From Clitoria ternatea (lineage: Eukaryota > Streptophyta > Magnoliopsida > Fabales > Fabaceae): a stretch of 64,000 bases of DNA. The DNA is taken from the NCBI GenBank assembly GCA_037962975.1, contig CM075671.1:44850501-44914500 (forward strand), read 5' to 3'. Shown here one piece after another: positions 36,151-46,981 of this stretch. The first letter of the stretch is position 1, and each line of letters begins with the position of its first letter. Position numbers and translations under genes: made by a program. A model generated the notes under the pieces. That model ran no database searches and had not been told where the DNA came from. It worked only from the letters and a program-made list of their open reading frames with translations.

Positions 36151-37500
36151 TTGGAATCCTTGGCGGTGGCCCAGGAGTCTGATGAGGAGTTATTGAGGCT
36201 ACTCGATGCCCTGGCTAAGGGCAAGGAAATGAATTTGACTAAAGGACGTGATGGTATTTGGTGGTTTAGAAACCGTGTTGTTGTGCCTGCTATGGGTGAT
36301 TTCAGGAAGCTAGTGTTATTTGAAGCATATAAAAGTTCCGTAAGTATTCATCCTGGTGTTACAAAGATGTATCATGATTTAAAGAAAGAATTTTGGTGGC
36401 CAGGAATGAAGAAAGCAATCACTGAGTATGTGAGTTCTTATGTGGTATGTCAGAAATGTAAGGTTGAGCACCAGAGACCTCTTGGATTCCTCCAACCACT
36501 TGAGATTCTGATTTGGAAATAGGAGAGTATCACGATTGATTTTGTATCCGGGTTACCTCAGACCTATTCTGAATGTGATGCTATTTGGGTGATTGTAGAT
36601 AGATTGACCAAAAGTGCCCATTTTCTAGCTATGAATATGAAATGGTTGTTGGACAGGCTGGCCAGATTGTATATCACTGTGATTGTGAGACTGCATGGTG
36701 TGCCTTCGAGTATTATTTCCAACCGTGACCCGCGGTTTACTTCTGGATTCTGGAGAAGTTTACAACAAGAGTTAGGTTCTGAATTGAGGTTGAGTTCAGC
36801 CTATCATCCTCAAACTGATGGCTAATCGGAGCGTACTATCCAGACTTTGAAGGACATGCTCCGTACTTGTGTGTTGGAACAAGGTGGTTCTTGGGAGAGG
36901 TATTTGTCATCGGTGGAGTTTGTGTATAATAACAGTTACCATAGTAGCATTGGTATGACTCCATATGAAGCTTTGTATGGTAGAAGGTGTTGTACACCTT
37001 TATGTTGGAATGAGAATGGTGATGCTATCCATTTGGGACCTAAATTGATCCAAGAAATGAATGATTAGGTTGCTTTGATTTGGGAGAAAAATAAAGGTTA
37101 TCTAGGACCGTCAGAAGAGTTATTATGATAATCGACATAGGCCGCTTGAGTTTCAAGTTGGAGACTGGTATTTTTGAGGGTTTTACCTACCAAGGGTGTA
37201 GGTCATGTGTTGAAGGGTCGTAAGTTGGATACGAGATATATTGGACCTTATCAGATTATTAAACGAATTGGTGATGTGGCTTATGGACTGAACCTTCCTC
37301 AAACCTTGACCAATATCCACAATGTGTTTCATGTATCCCAATTAAGGGCGTATATTCCATGCAACACGATGATTGTCCCTAAAGACTCTATTGAATTAGA
37401 GGAAAATCTAACTGTAGAAATGATCCCTATTGGTATTGACGAGTATCAAACTAAACGATTGAGAAGCAAAGATGTGCCCTTGGTGAAAGTTAAGTGGTAA
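36151..37500 (+). pseudogene. Tekay-like integrase, interrupted at its C-terminal tail
   Basis: The zinc domain has HPGVTKMYHDLKKEFWWPGM, then YVSSYVVCQKCK, where the first Cys of the pair has become Tyr. Catalytic D occurs in SITIDFVSGLP after a W-to-stop TAG at 36520, and the second D in SNRDPRF. The catalytic Glu in SER comes just after a TAA at 36823-36825 that replaces Gln. The C-terminal part (37174-37500) holds the G-P-Y-Q-I-I-K-R-I-G and FHVSQLR motifs, then the tail that leads into a chromodomain-like end. The gag-only element is inserted at 37498, after LVKVKW. Confidence 0.87.
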
Positions 37501-38226
37501 TCCGGTCTCAATACCGGTATCCGATCTGCAAGACATATTTCAACGTCTTTGTCAAGACATCTACGTGTAACCGGTGTCATCGGTATACATCCGGACTGTA
37601 ATTCCGTATCAGGCGTTCTCCCTATACTGGTTGTTCAGGATAACACCATGACGACGGATAACACACACGTCACTGCGCTAAAGACAAGGATTATTGCTAC
37701 AGGGATCGATCAATAATTCCCTACACTACGAGCCAAATTCTGCTCACGGGGATGGTCAACTTGTTCCCTAATCCTAGTCTATATTCTCCATGCTCAATAT
37801 AAAATAGCCACTTGACCCAATCATGCTGGTAAGTGCGCAATAAAATAATGCTAATGGGAGTTAGTGGTTCCCCACTAACAAGTCCTCGTAAAACGAGCCA
37901 ATCAGGTATATGAACTCATTTCATGAATGAAGTGAGGGATCTTTAACAAAATCTTTGAACGATTACTCTCTGAAATACATTCCTTACTTGGAATATCATC
38001 ACTGACTTGAGCGTCGGAGAATCTTTGCAGGTGACACCACCATTCGCCCACTTCAACGCGTTAGGTCGGTGTGAAGGATCTCCAGAACGCCCAATCCGCT
38101 CTCCTCACTCAAGGACAACGGATATTTATACCGGATACTCATACATCTGGTCTCCTGCACAGTATTTGCATACTATTTGTGATCGACTTGAGTCCGGATC
38201 TCTAGACCCCGGTTCAGGATAGATCA
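37498..38226 (+). mobile_element. 5' LTR of the gag-only element
   Basis: 729 bp. It begins TAATCCGG where the other LTR has TGATCCGG and ends in CA before the PBS. A 71-codon ORF (38007-38222) inside is shared with the 3' LTR and shows no gene features. The start repeats the CCGGTCTCAATACCGG palindrome-like block seen in the decayed Tat LTR at 16380. Confidence 0.92.
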
Positions 38227-38227
38227 T

Positions 38228-38247
38228 TGGCACGCCTGGTGGGACTC
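38228..38247 (+). other. Primer binding region of the gag-only element
   Basis: TGGCACGCCTGGTGGGACTC lies one base after the LTR. It matches the PBS region of the Tat element at 15722-15741 apart from a few bases. The tRNA is not assigned. Confidence 0.7.
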
Positions 38248-38359
38248 GTTAAAGTTATTCCCACTTCTCGTTTAAGAAGTCTGGTCTCTTATCATAGAAG
38301 GCAATGGGAGAAACCAACCAGATGGGCACGTAGAAGACATCACTGCCCAGGAACAACCA

Positions 38360-39805
38360 GTGAACAGGCACTTAGCTCTTGAGTCACCTGTGGAAAATTC
38401 AAGAAGAATGGTGCAGGTTTCAGCACCAAATCTAAAGGATGAGATGATAAGAAAGTTGATGGAGGAACTGATGGAATTGAAACGTGAAAGAAAGAGCGTG
38501 GAGGAGAGAGCCATGTCTCTGATCAAGGGGACACATCACACAACTGAGGGAGAAAAATCCTCTACCCCCCAGTATTCAAATATCCCCACATTTGAAGGGA
38601 AGGAACAGATCCACGATTCTGATAAGAGAGTTGTTAAAGGGAAGAGGAGGCTGATGACAGCCTCTCCAGTAACTTATAAGCTCACAGTCCCTTTTGCAAG
38701 GAGACTTATGAGTGTACGCATCCCTAAGCACCTACAGACTACTCAACCTCTCTCTATAGAAAAATACAGTGGTGAAACTGATCCTACTAAGCATCTTGAT
38801 GCTTATACACTCGAAGTCATGTACCTGAGGGCAGATGAAGATGTCATGTGCAGGATGTTCCCTCGGACTCTTGTTGATGATTCCCTTAGCTAGTTTAAGA
38901 AGCTACCATCAGGTTTCATTGACTCATGGGAAGAAATGGCAACAGCGTTTATGGACCACTTTGTCATTTCCAGTGATATTCCCAGAACATCTCATACCTT
39001 GGCTCAGATTAGGCAGGGGGAACATGAAACTCTCAAGGACTTCTTGAAGAGGTTTCACAAGGAAGCAGCTGCTGTTCCAAACTTGGCAGAAGCACTACAA
39101 TTGCACATAGCAATAGAAGCTTTGCAACCAAGCTCTGCTTTTGCCCTGTCGTTGGCAAAGAATCCTCCAGTGAATTTCGAAGAATTCAGGAGGAAAGCAT
39201 CCAAGTATGTGAGCATTGAAATACACTTGGAAGCAACAGTGGCGAGAGGGAAATCCCCAACGTTACAACGGAGTGATAAGAGCAGATCCAGATCGGATCC
39301 CATGGAAAGACCGTGTCGTGGCGATGCCTTCGATAGCTCCGCTCCACAGCGTTAAGCAGAACGGATGCATGCATTCGACAATTATGCTCCGCTAAATTCT
39401 GAACGATCTCAAATTCTTAGGGAGATCGGATGGCCAACCCTTTTTGCGTACGGGGTCAGGACTCTGCCCCAGCTTCGCAAACAGGGTGACCCTCGGAAAT
39501 ACTACGAATTCCATGAGCAAGAGGGCCATTCAACAGACAAATATCAGGCTCTGATGAATACTATTGAGACCCTGATCCGAGAGGGTAAACTCAAACAATA
39601 CCTTCTCAAAGAAAGGTCTACTGATCAACTGGACCAGATTGAGAAAAGAGGAGGAAATTACGAGGAAGACGATGACGATCATCCCACTCCGATCAGAAGG
39701 TTTACTGCTTCTGAAAAACAAAAGGGAGTTGTGATTGGTGAGCCTGCACAGCAAAACACTATGCCCCGACAACAACATCAAGGTCGTCGAGAGGTCATTG
39801 ATTAG
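38360..39805 (+). pseudogene. Gag of the non-autonomous element, two in-frame stops
   Basis: A single reading frame of about 480 codons is broken only by TAG at 38891-38893, where W is expected before F-K-K-L-P, and TAA at 39353-39355. From the N-terminus it has a Glu/Lys-rich coiled-coil-like stretch, the RHLQ-like IPKHLQTTQPLSIEKYSGET block, the gag core (SWEEMATAFMDHF, TLKDFLKRFHKEAAAV) and a zinc-knuckle-like region. In the knuckle both expected Cys are Tyr (KYYEFHEQEGHSTDKY). The first in-frame ATG is at 38360; coding-like text extends upstream to about 38315. It resembles the gag at 14140-15605. Confidence 0.87.
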
Positions 39806-39959
39806 GGATCAGGCCAGCAAAATTAATAGGGCCTTCTGTTGATACAGCTAGTCGTTGTGACAAGATACTTTCAGGACGGATGATCCTAACAATGTATCCG
39901 TTGTTAGCGATGAACCTCTTCGAAGGTACAACTGGGTGAACCACCCCATTCGAAGGCCC

Positions 39960-40400
39960 ATATTGTAGGATTAAACCGAACTCTGGGTACGGTTAGTAAG
40001 TTTGGATGAACACCGGTGAAGGCTCGGATTGTAGGATTGAACCGAACTTCGAGTACGACTAGTAGGTTTGGCCGAACGTCGGTGAAGACCTGAGTTGTAG
40101 GATTAAACCGAACCTTAGGAAATGGGTTGTAGGATTGAACCGAACCTCATTCCAAGAACGGTAAAAGGGTAAAACCCAACACCGTATTGAAGGCTTGGGC
40201 GTAGTAAGCTGGTTCTTCTTCAAGACCACGCTGAACCCCAAGTAACGGGCGCAGTAGGTTCAGGATTAGCCCTAATCTGAACCCCGTGTTGAAGGCTCGG
40301 ATTGTAGGACTAAATCGAACTCTGAGTACGACTAGTAAGATTGACCGAACATCGGTGAAGAATCGTCAATGGGTAGTAGGATCAAACCGAACTCCAAACA
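39960..40400. repeat. Degenerate 66 bp tandem repeats
   Basis: Repeats of TGTAGGATTAAACCGAAC start at 39964, 40030 and 40096, a 66 bp period. Further diverged copies continue to about 40400. Each includes GTACGRNTAGTARGTTTG and a GTGAAGG element. Confidence 0.85.
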
Positions 40401-41304
40401 CAACAAGTAAGTTATACTAAACTCCAAATTAATACTCTCTTTTGAAGTTCCTTATTTGGAAGTTTTATAACTTTAAATTCTGAATCATCAATTCTTCAGT
40501 CAGGAATGCTCAATTGAAACCTGACTCATAAACTCCGACCCAAAAATAATTCATTCGGGTACGCCACAATCTGAGGCATATTCACCCGAAATCTTTCAGT
40601 CGGAAATATTTATATTCGCAATCATCAAATAGAGGAATTTCTACTCGAAGTCCTCACTCTTAAAAACTCTCACGTGAAAGCATCACTCAGAGTTTGCTCA
40701 AAGTACTGATCACCCAATAATACTAGGGGACAGTATCAACAATTTAACGAATGTCTTGAGGAATGAACTCTTAGTGAAACGTTTTCACAATTATTTCCCC
40801 TCAGGATTAGCATTACAAGCCGTTCTCATGACAATAACATGTTCACTTACAACGGCGATCCCTATTATGATATTTACAACCAAAAGGCCTGATCTTTAAG
40901 AAGCAACATACGCTTTTTACCAGGCTTTTATATCAAACTATCTATACTTGACAAAAGATACTCTATCTTTTCTGTCAAATCAAGTCTTTGGCTATCAAAA
41001 TGCCTATGCATGAAAACGATAGTTATACGTCTCTATCCGTTCTTCATCTTGCATGTAAAAATCCGGAATGAAGGTTCTACGTTCATACCCGATCTTCACT
41101 ACTTAAGTCCGGAATGATTCAATACACATGCAATCCCTCTATTAAAGCTGTTTTCTACTAAACGTACTACGATCGATATAGCTCATATGAGCAAATCTAC
41201 TAACTCCTGGTACGAACAATTCCCATCATTATTCTTATGATGGAAGCTTTTGAAAATTGAGAAGCATTCACACAATCCGTACTCCTACGATTGAAAAAAT
41301 GTCT

Positions 41305-41914
41305 CCAGGACGGATTATCTCAATCACTTAATCTGTGATCTGACGATGTAACTCTTGGCGTTGTGTACTCTTCCAGAACGGATAATCTCAATCACTCATT
41401 ATGTGATCTGACGATGTAACTCCTGACGTTGTGTACTTATCCAGGACGGATGATCTCAATCACCTATTCTGTGATCTGACGATGTAACTCCTGGCGCCGT
41501 ACACATCCCAAGGACGGATGATCTCAATCACCTATTATGTGATCTGACGATGTAACTCCTGACGTTGTGTACTTGTCCAGGACGGATGATCTCAATCACC
41601 TATTCTGTGATCTGACGATGTAACTCCTGGCGCCGTACACATCCCAAGGACGGATGATCTCAATCACCTATTATGTGATCTGACGATGTAACTCCTGACG
41701 TTGTGTACTTGTCCAGGACGGATGATCTCAATCACCTATTCTGTGATCTGACGATGTAACTCCTGGCGCCGTACACATCCCAAGGACGGATGATCTCAAT
41801 CACCTATTATGTGATCTGACGATGTAACTCCTGGTGCCGTACACATCCCCAAGACGGACGATCTCAATCACCTATAAAGTGATTCGATGATGTAACTCCT
41901 GATACAAACAATCC
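41305..41914. repeat. 68 bp tandem array, nine copies, with an alternating dimer
   Basis: Copies start at 41305, 41373, 41441, 41509, 41577, 41645, 41713, 41781 and 41849. Two variants alternate from copy 3 onward: one ends GGCGCCGTACACATCC, the other GACGTTGTGTACTTGTCC. This gives a 136 bp higher-order unit. A tenth, more diverged copy lies at about 41984. GTGATCTGACGATGTAACTC is the shared core. Confidence 0.93.
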
Positions 41915-42531
41915 CTATCATCATTTTTATGATGGAAGATTTTGAAAGTTAATCCGCACTTTCGCTCTCAAGTGGTATTCTCCCAGGACGGATACTCTTT
42001 ATCACCTATTCTGTGGTACAATGACGTAACTCCTGGCATAGACAAACTCCCATCATCATCCTTATGATGGAAGGCTCAAACACCACTTTCTTACACCTTT
42101 GCAGTTCCCCAAACTTGGAACAATATTCTTACAATGGACGACATTGTTTTCTCCAGTGAGAATAACATGAATTAAGAACAGTCATCCGTCCTGTTACACT
42201 ATTTTACTAAACAACGGATCGACCCCTCTTTTCCCCAAAAGAATTAAGGATCATGCCCTAAAGACAGGCACCTTCTTCTTAACACGCACTTGGGGACATG
42301 TATATATATTTATCCGTTCTAAATTCATTTGTTGTTTAATCTTCCGAGGCAATGATTTCAATTCGACCTCAAGGTTAATCATACAGAATGGATTAACAAT
42401 GATTTAAATATACATGAAATGTTGAAGACAAATTTCTTAAATGAATTTTATTCATAAAGGACGAAATTACACAATTGTTCAAAACCAGAGTTGATCCCGG
42501 TACACAACTTTACATATAAATGAAAACAAGA

Positions 42532-42876
42532 CTACGAGGGAGGAATTTGCTCTTCAGCTTTCTGTGCCTCCTCAACACCAGGCTCTTGTGTCCCTTCCTT
42601 TAGGACTTCCTCAGGAATATCCCCTCCGGGAGCCTCGGTTCCTTCCGCAGATGAAAGAACCTCAGACGTAGGAAAGACGAAATCCGGTCCCATACTTTGA
42701 CCCTCAGGAAGAGGAGGCAAACCGTATAAGGACGTCGGACGATCTTCATGACGACCATCAACCACTGCGACTAACTTTCCTCCATGGAATTCATAGAACG
42801 GATCCATTCCATGGAATTCATAGAACGGATCTTTTAATCTGAGAACGGTTCTTTGCAAAATAATAATAAATGCCAA
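42532..42876 (-). CDS. Antisense ORF upstream of the 3' LTR, unknown product
   Basis: A 114-codon ORF runs opposite to gag between the tandem repeats and the 3' LTR. The N-terminus is hydrophobic. A tandem duplication DPFYEFHG follows, encoded by a 24 bp DNA repeat at 42784-42831. The C-terminal half is acidic and Pro/Glu-rich. I recognise no domain. Some Tat-lineage elements, such as Grande, carry an extra antisense ORF at this place (established for the group). This copy fits that position, but its translation is unproven. Confidence 0.5.
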   Translation of the reverse strand: MAFIIILQRTVLRLKDPFYEFHGMDPFYEFHGGKLVAVVDGRHEDRPTSLYGLPPLPEGQSMGPDFVFPTSEVLSSAEGTEAPGGDIPEEVLKEGTQEPGVEEAQKAEEQIPPS

Positions 42877-42962
42877 GGAACTGTTATACGCGTAAGCTTA
42901 CCGATATTCAGACCTCTCGCAGGTTGAGTAGCTTATGTGAACAACCACTCAGTCCCTCACAC

Positions 42963-42977
42963 AAGCTAGGGGACATA
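42963..42977 (+). other. Polypurine tract of the gag-only element
   Basis: aagctaggggacata lies directly before the TGATCCGG start of the 3' LTR. The purine run is imperfect. Confidence 0.6.
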
Positions 42978-43706
42978 TGATCCGGTCTCAATACCGGTAT
43001 CCGATCTGCAAGACATATTTCAACGTCTTTGTCAAGACATCTACGTGTAACCGGTGTCATCGGTATACATCCGGACTGTAATTCCGTATCAGGCGTTCTC
43101 CCTATACCGGTTGTTCAGGATAACACCATGACACCGGACAACACACACGTCACTGCGCTAAAGACAAGGATTATTGCTACAGGGATCGATCAATAATTCC
43201 CTGCACTACGAGCCAAATTCTGCTCACGGGGATGGTCAACTTGTTCCCTAATCCTAGTCTATATTCTCCATGCTCAATATAAAATAGCCACTTGACCCAA
43301 TCATGCTGGTAAGTGCGCAATAAAATAATGCTAATGGGAGTTAGTGGTTCCCCACTAACGAGTCCTCGTAAAACGAGCCAATCAGGTATATGAACTCATT
43401 TCATGAATGAAGTGAGGGATCTTTAACAAAATCTTTGAACGATTACTCTCTGAAATACATTCCTTACTTGGAATATCATCACTGACTTGAGCGTCGGAGA
43501 ATCTTTGCAGGTGACACCACCATTCGCCCACTTCAACGCGTTAGGTCGGTGTGAAGGATTTCCAGAACGCCCAATCCGCTCTCCTCACTCAAGGACAACG
43601 GATATTTATACCGGATACTCATACATCTGGTCTCCTGTACAGTATTTGCATACTATTTGTGATCGACTTGAGTCCGGATCTCTAGACCCCGATTCAGGAC
43701 AGATCA
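42978..43706 (+). mobile_element. 3' LTR of the gag-only element
   Basis: 729 bp. It keeps the TG start and ends GATCA before the AGTGG target-site repeat. Confidence 0.92.
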
Positions 43707-43711
43707 AGTGG

Positions 43712-43786
43712 CAAGACTTCAATGGAATCTCATGGACGTGGGAGTTGGAATCCAAAATGAGACCATTATATCCTAATCTTTTCTAA
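43712..43786 (+). pseudogene. Tail of the Tekay polyprotein after the nested element
   Basis: The 3' part of pol resumes with GISWTWELESKMRPLYPNLF and a stop, the usual end of chromovirus pol. It continues the frame interrupted at 37497. The break lies between the integrase C-terminus (LVKVKW) and the chromodomain-like end. Confidence 0.8.
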
Positions 43787-43821
43787 TAAGGTATGTTGAT
43801 TTCAGGGATGAAATCCCTTTT

Positions 43822-43833
43822 AGGGGGAGTGGA
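43822..43833 (+). other. Polypurine tract of the Tekay-like element
   Basis: agggggagtgga lies directly before the TGTAACAT start of the 3' LTR. Confidence 0.85.
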
Positions 43834-46800
43834 TGTAACATACCAGATAATTGAATTAAAATCTATATTTGGAGGAAAAATATTAATAATTTTCTCAAAT
43901 TAATTTTAGATTTTCAGAAATCATTATTAATTAATATAAATGTAATTTTAAATAATTAGATGTTGTGAAATTAAATGAAATTATTTGATTGGTGGATTAT
44001 TAAAATTTAGATAAAGTTAAATGAGTGGTAGTAAATTTAAAGTTACTAAAGGGTTAAAAGGTAAGTTTTAATTTATGTTTTAAAGGAAAATAGAAAAGAA
44101 AAGGGTAAATTACCAATATGACCTTAATGAAATAAAAAGAAATCCTCTTCTTCTCCATTTCATTTCACGCATTCTGCTTTCTTCTTATCCTTCCATTGCC
44201 GTGAGCTCTTGGCTCTAATCGGAGGGCGATTTCGCGTCAAAGCTTCAAATTGATCGCGTTTTTGGAATCCAAACAACGAGGTGAGTTTATTGGTACCCTC
44301 AATTTCAAGTTTCCTTCTTTCTTTTCATTTTCTCTCTCTAGCCGTGGCATCCATTGCAAGTGAGGGGTTTGGTTTTGTTTTCCAATGGTTATGGAAGGCG
44401 TGAAATAAGGTTCCTAAGGCTATGGGTATTTTAAAATGCACCTTCCCCTTTCCCTTGTCTCTTGAACGAATCCTATATTGGCTTGGGGTGTCGATTTTTC
44501 ATGTTTACGACAATACAAAGCTTAGCTAAGGTTCTAGGAGCAACGAGTGTTGTTAAGTATCAATGGGTCATTCATTTTGGTTTTTGTAGGTGGTGCAACG
44601 GACGGCGGAAGATCGATTGGTGAAGCAGGCGTTAGATACGGAAGAGAAGCGAATCAAGTAAGCGTGGGACGCGATCGACATCGTCAACAACTTATTGAAG
44701 CTTGGAACCTAGGTAACGGGGTGTTCAGGTCATAATTAATTAAAATTGGTTGATGTGTAATTAAATCTGAGAAAAATATAGTGTTTGTGATAAGTGAAAA
44801 GGTTTAGGAATATGTTAAAATAATTATTATATATGTGTTTGACGATGAGAATGCATTATTGATTGGCGAATGAGTTTGTATATGGGATGGAAATTATTCT
44901 GATACATGGGATGGAAATTATGTGTAGAATATTGGTATTATCTATGTAATTGATGATGGTTGGAAATATTGAGCTGGCCTATGTTCAGAGGCCGAGTCTG
45001 TGTGGCCGCCTTAGGTAATATTGATTTGGTGATGAATTATATATGATTTAAGATGCATAATTATGTGGTTATATGGTGTGGGACAGATGAAGGTATGTTT
45101 TGCCCCTCATTTTCGGTTCACGTGATCCTTTGAGATCCAGTTGAGCTACTCAATAGTCAAGTAGGACCTGGTGGTTAAGGTGGAGAGCCAAGTCGGGCTC
45201 AATGAACCAAGTCGGGTTCATGGGGTATCAAGTTGGACCCCCAGCTGAAGATCGATCCTTTTAGTATACGGATACTAGGCGTCAGATTACATGATAAGAG
45301 TTAGTTGTGTTTCAATTGTATAACTATATTGATGCATGAGTTAGTGATCGATATGAAAATAATGAATGTGATGCTCATAATGATTTGCTATGATATAATG
45401 ATTGTATGAGTTGTAGGGAATCTGGGAGGTTAAGCAGTAAAGATAGTAAAGTATTAGTATTGTGTTTACCGTTTTATATTAATTATAGTGATTTCCAAAC
45501 AGTCACCCTTGCTGTGGTTTTCTTTCTTTCAATAACCAATGACAGGGAGGAAGTGGATGCCCTAGAGGAAAGTGCTAAGTCAAAGCCCAATGCTAAGAAA
45601 GCTATGGAAGTAAGAATTATGTAATAGTTTAGTAGTGAATTGTTTTTAATATGGATCTAGGTGTGTAGTTTGTTTGATAACCTAGCTTGTGGCCTTGATA
45701 GACAAAGTATTGATTTTGATGTGATGATGATGTATGTATTGCATGGAGCCATTGTGTGATTGCTTGAGATGGGCAAGTGTTGCGAATGTGTGCATGATTT
45801 ATATATTGTGTATGAATGCGAATTGATATTGATGGATGATGAAATAGAATATGTTATGGATAATAGTGGAAATTGGTAAAAATATGGAATTTAGGAATCG
45901 GAGTGGTGATTTTGAGATTCGACGGGTTTTGGGATGCTAGAAGGGGCCAATAGGTTCCCTACACCATTTAGAACTTGTGCATATAGGCCTTACCAAGTTT
46001 GGAGTCCATTTGATAGGTTTAGTGTATTGTTTTGCATTACTTTTAGTTTAAAAGCATTTTTCTGCATATCTTGAGCATATGATAAAATTTTGATGAATGG
46101 ATTGCGCCAACAATTCTGGAATGGGGAAATCATAGGGCCCATGAAGTTTTGTAGCAATTGGAGTTGAAACGGTCAAAATAGGTAGATTGGAAGTTGATTT
46201 ATGTGTTATGATCTGTCATTTTTGCTCAAGCGAGCCAGTTCTCACTTGAGCTAGCCTTTGTATGAGTTGGGGGTGCATTCTGCCAAAATCTTGCTCAAGT
46301 GAGGATATTCTCGCTCAAGCGAGTGACAAATAAGTGGTTTCTATAAAATTTTCGCTCAAGTAAGAGTATTTTCGCTTGAGAGAGCTGATCAGGAGCTGTT
46401 GTTGTCAAATTTTCACTCAAGCGAGAGCTTGAGCAAAAATCTCGCTTAAGCTAAGAAAACCTCTCTCAAGAAAGCTGATTTAGTCTTTATCTTCTTCATA
46501 AAAGTTATATATAATTTCGTCACCGTCGTTTTGAGACCCAATTTGTGGCAATCGGAGGTTGATAGCCTGAGTTATGCCTAAAATACTAAAGGGTGTTCAG
46601 GCTGAAAATTTCAGCAGGGCTGATTTTATAAATTCAGGAATTAGGCAGTCTTAGGGGTATAATTGGGCATCGACTTCCGCATAAGAATTGTAGGTATTTG
46701 AGTTATGAAGGTGTACCATCTAGGCTCATCTCGATTGAAGTTGTGTATCTCTGATTTGACTCAAGTTATACTTAAAAATTTTCTTTGTGCAATTTTGGGT

Positions 46801-46976
46801 CTCCCAAGCCTAAGATACATTGTTAGGGACCCGTAGAGCCATGTGGGGACATCCTAAGATGGATGTAAATATTTTTGGAAAAAATCTCCCTATATTTTTA
46901 TTAATCGGTGTAACATTTTATGTTTAATTGACTTTAATTGCATGTTTAAGGTCTAATAACTAGGCGTGATGTCATA
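43834..46976 (+). mobile_element. 3' LTR of the Tekay-like element
   Basis: 3143 bp. It starts TGTAACATAC and ends TGTCATA, where CA has become TA. It lacks the solo LTR found in the 5' LTR. The palindrome cluster recurs at 46221-46475. Confidence 0.92.
46221..46475. repeat. CGCTTAAGCG palindrome cluster (3' LTR)
   Basis: The counterpart of 32189-32447, with several CGCTCAAGCGAG and TCGCTTAAGC variants. Some copies differ between the two LTRs, so the array has mutated since insertion. Confidence 0.85.
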
Positions 46977-46981
46977 GACAA

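Larger units (their letters stand above)
37498..43706 (+). mobile_element. Gag-only non-autonomous Tat-type element (TSD AGTGG)
   Basis: 6.2 kb. Two 729 bp LTRs differ at about 11 positions (about 98.5% identical by my count). AGTGG flanks both ends (37493-37497 and 43707-43711), inside the Tekay pol tail. It holds one gag-like frame and no protease, RT, RNase H or integrase. The rest is tandem repeats and an antisense ORF. It resembles the terminal-repeat retrotransposons with a gag domain (TR-GAG) described in plants, but is larger than the compact members I recall. Confidence 0.92.
28488..46976 (+). mobile_element. Tekay-like Ty3/gypsy chromovirus with nested insertions (TSD GACAA)
   Basis: Flanked by the 5 bp repeat GACAA (28483-28487 and 46977-46981). 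The order on the plus strand is 5' LTR, iMet PBS, gag, protease, RT, RNase H, integrase, PPT, 3' LTR. Removing a solo LTR and a gag-only element leaves about 11 kb, a normal size for this group. The LTRs differ by roughly 6% in a 250 bp sample read by eye. All coding domains carry stops or frameshifts, so it is dead. Confidence 0.93.

Noticed and set aside
38007..38222. 71-codon ORF repeated at 43487-43786
   Set aside because: It lies in the LTRs of the gag-only element and is conserved only because the LTRs are young. It shows no domain and has the LTR in place of a start context.
41305..41914. Possible coding repeat protein
   Set aside because: A 68 bp period is not a multiple of three and no open frame spans the array.
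44547..45624. Short ORFs in the Tekay 3' LTR, with counterparts near 30600 and 31180
   Set aside because: They fall inside the LTR, vary between the two copies, and match no protein family.
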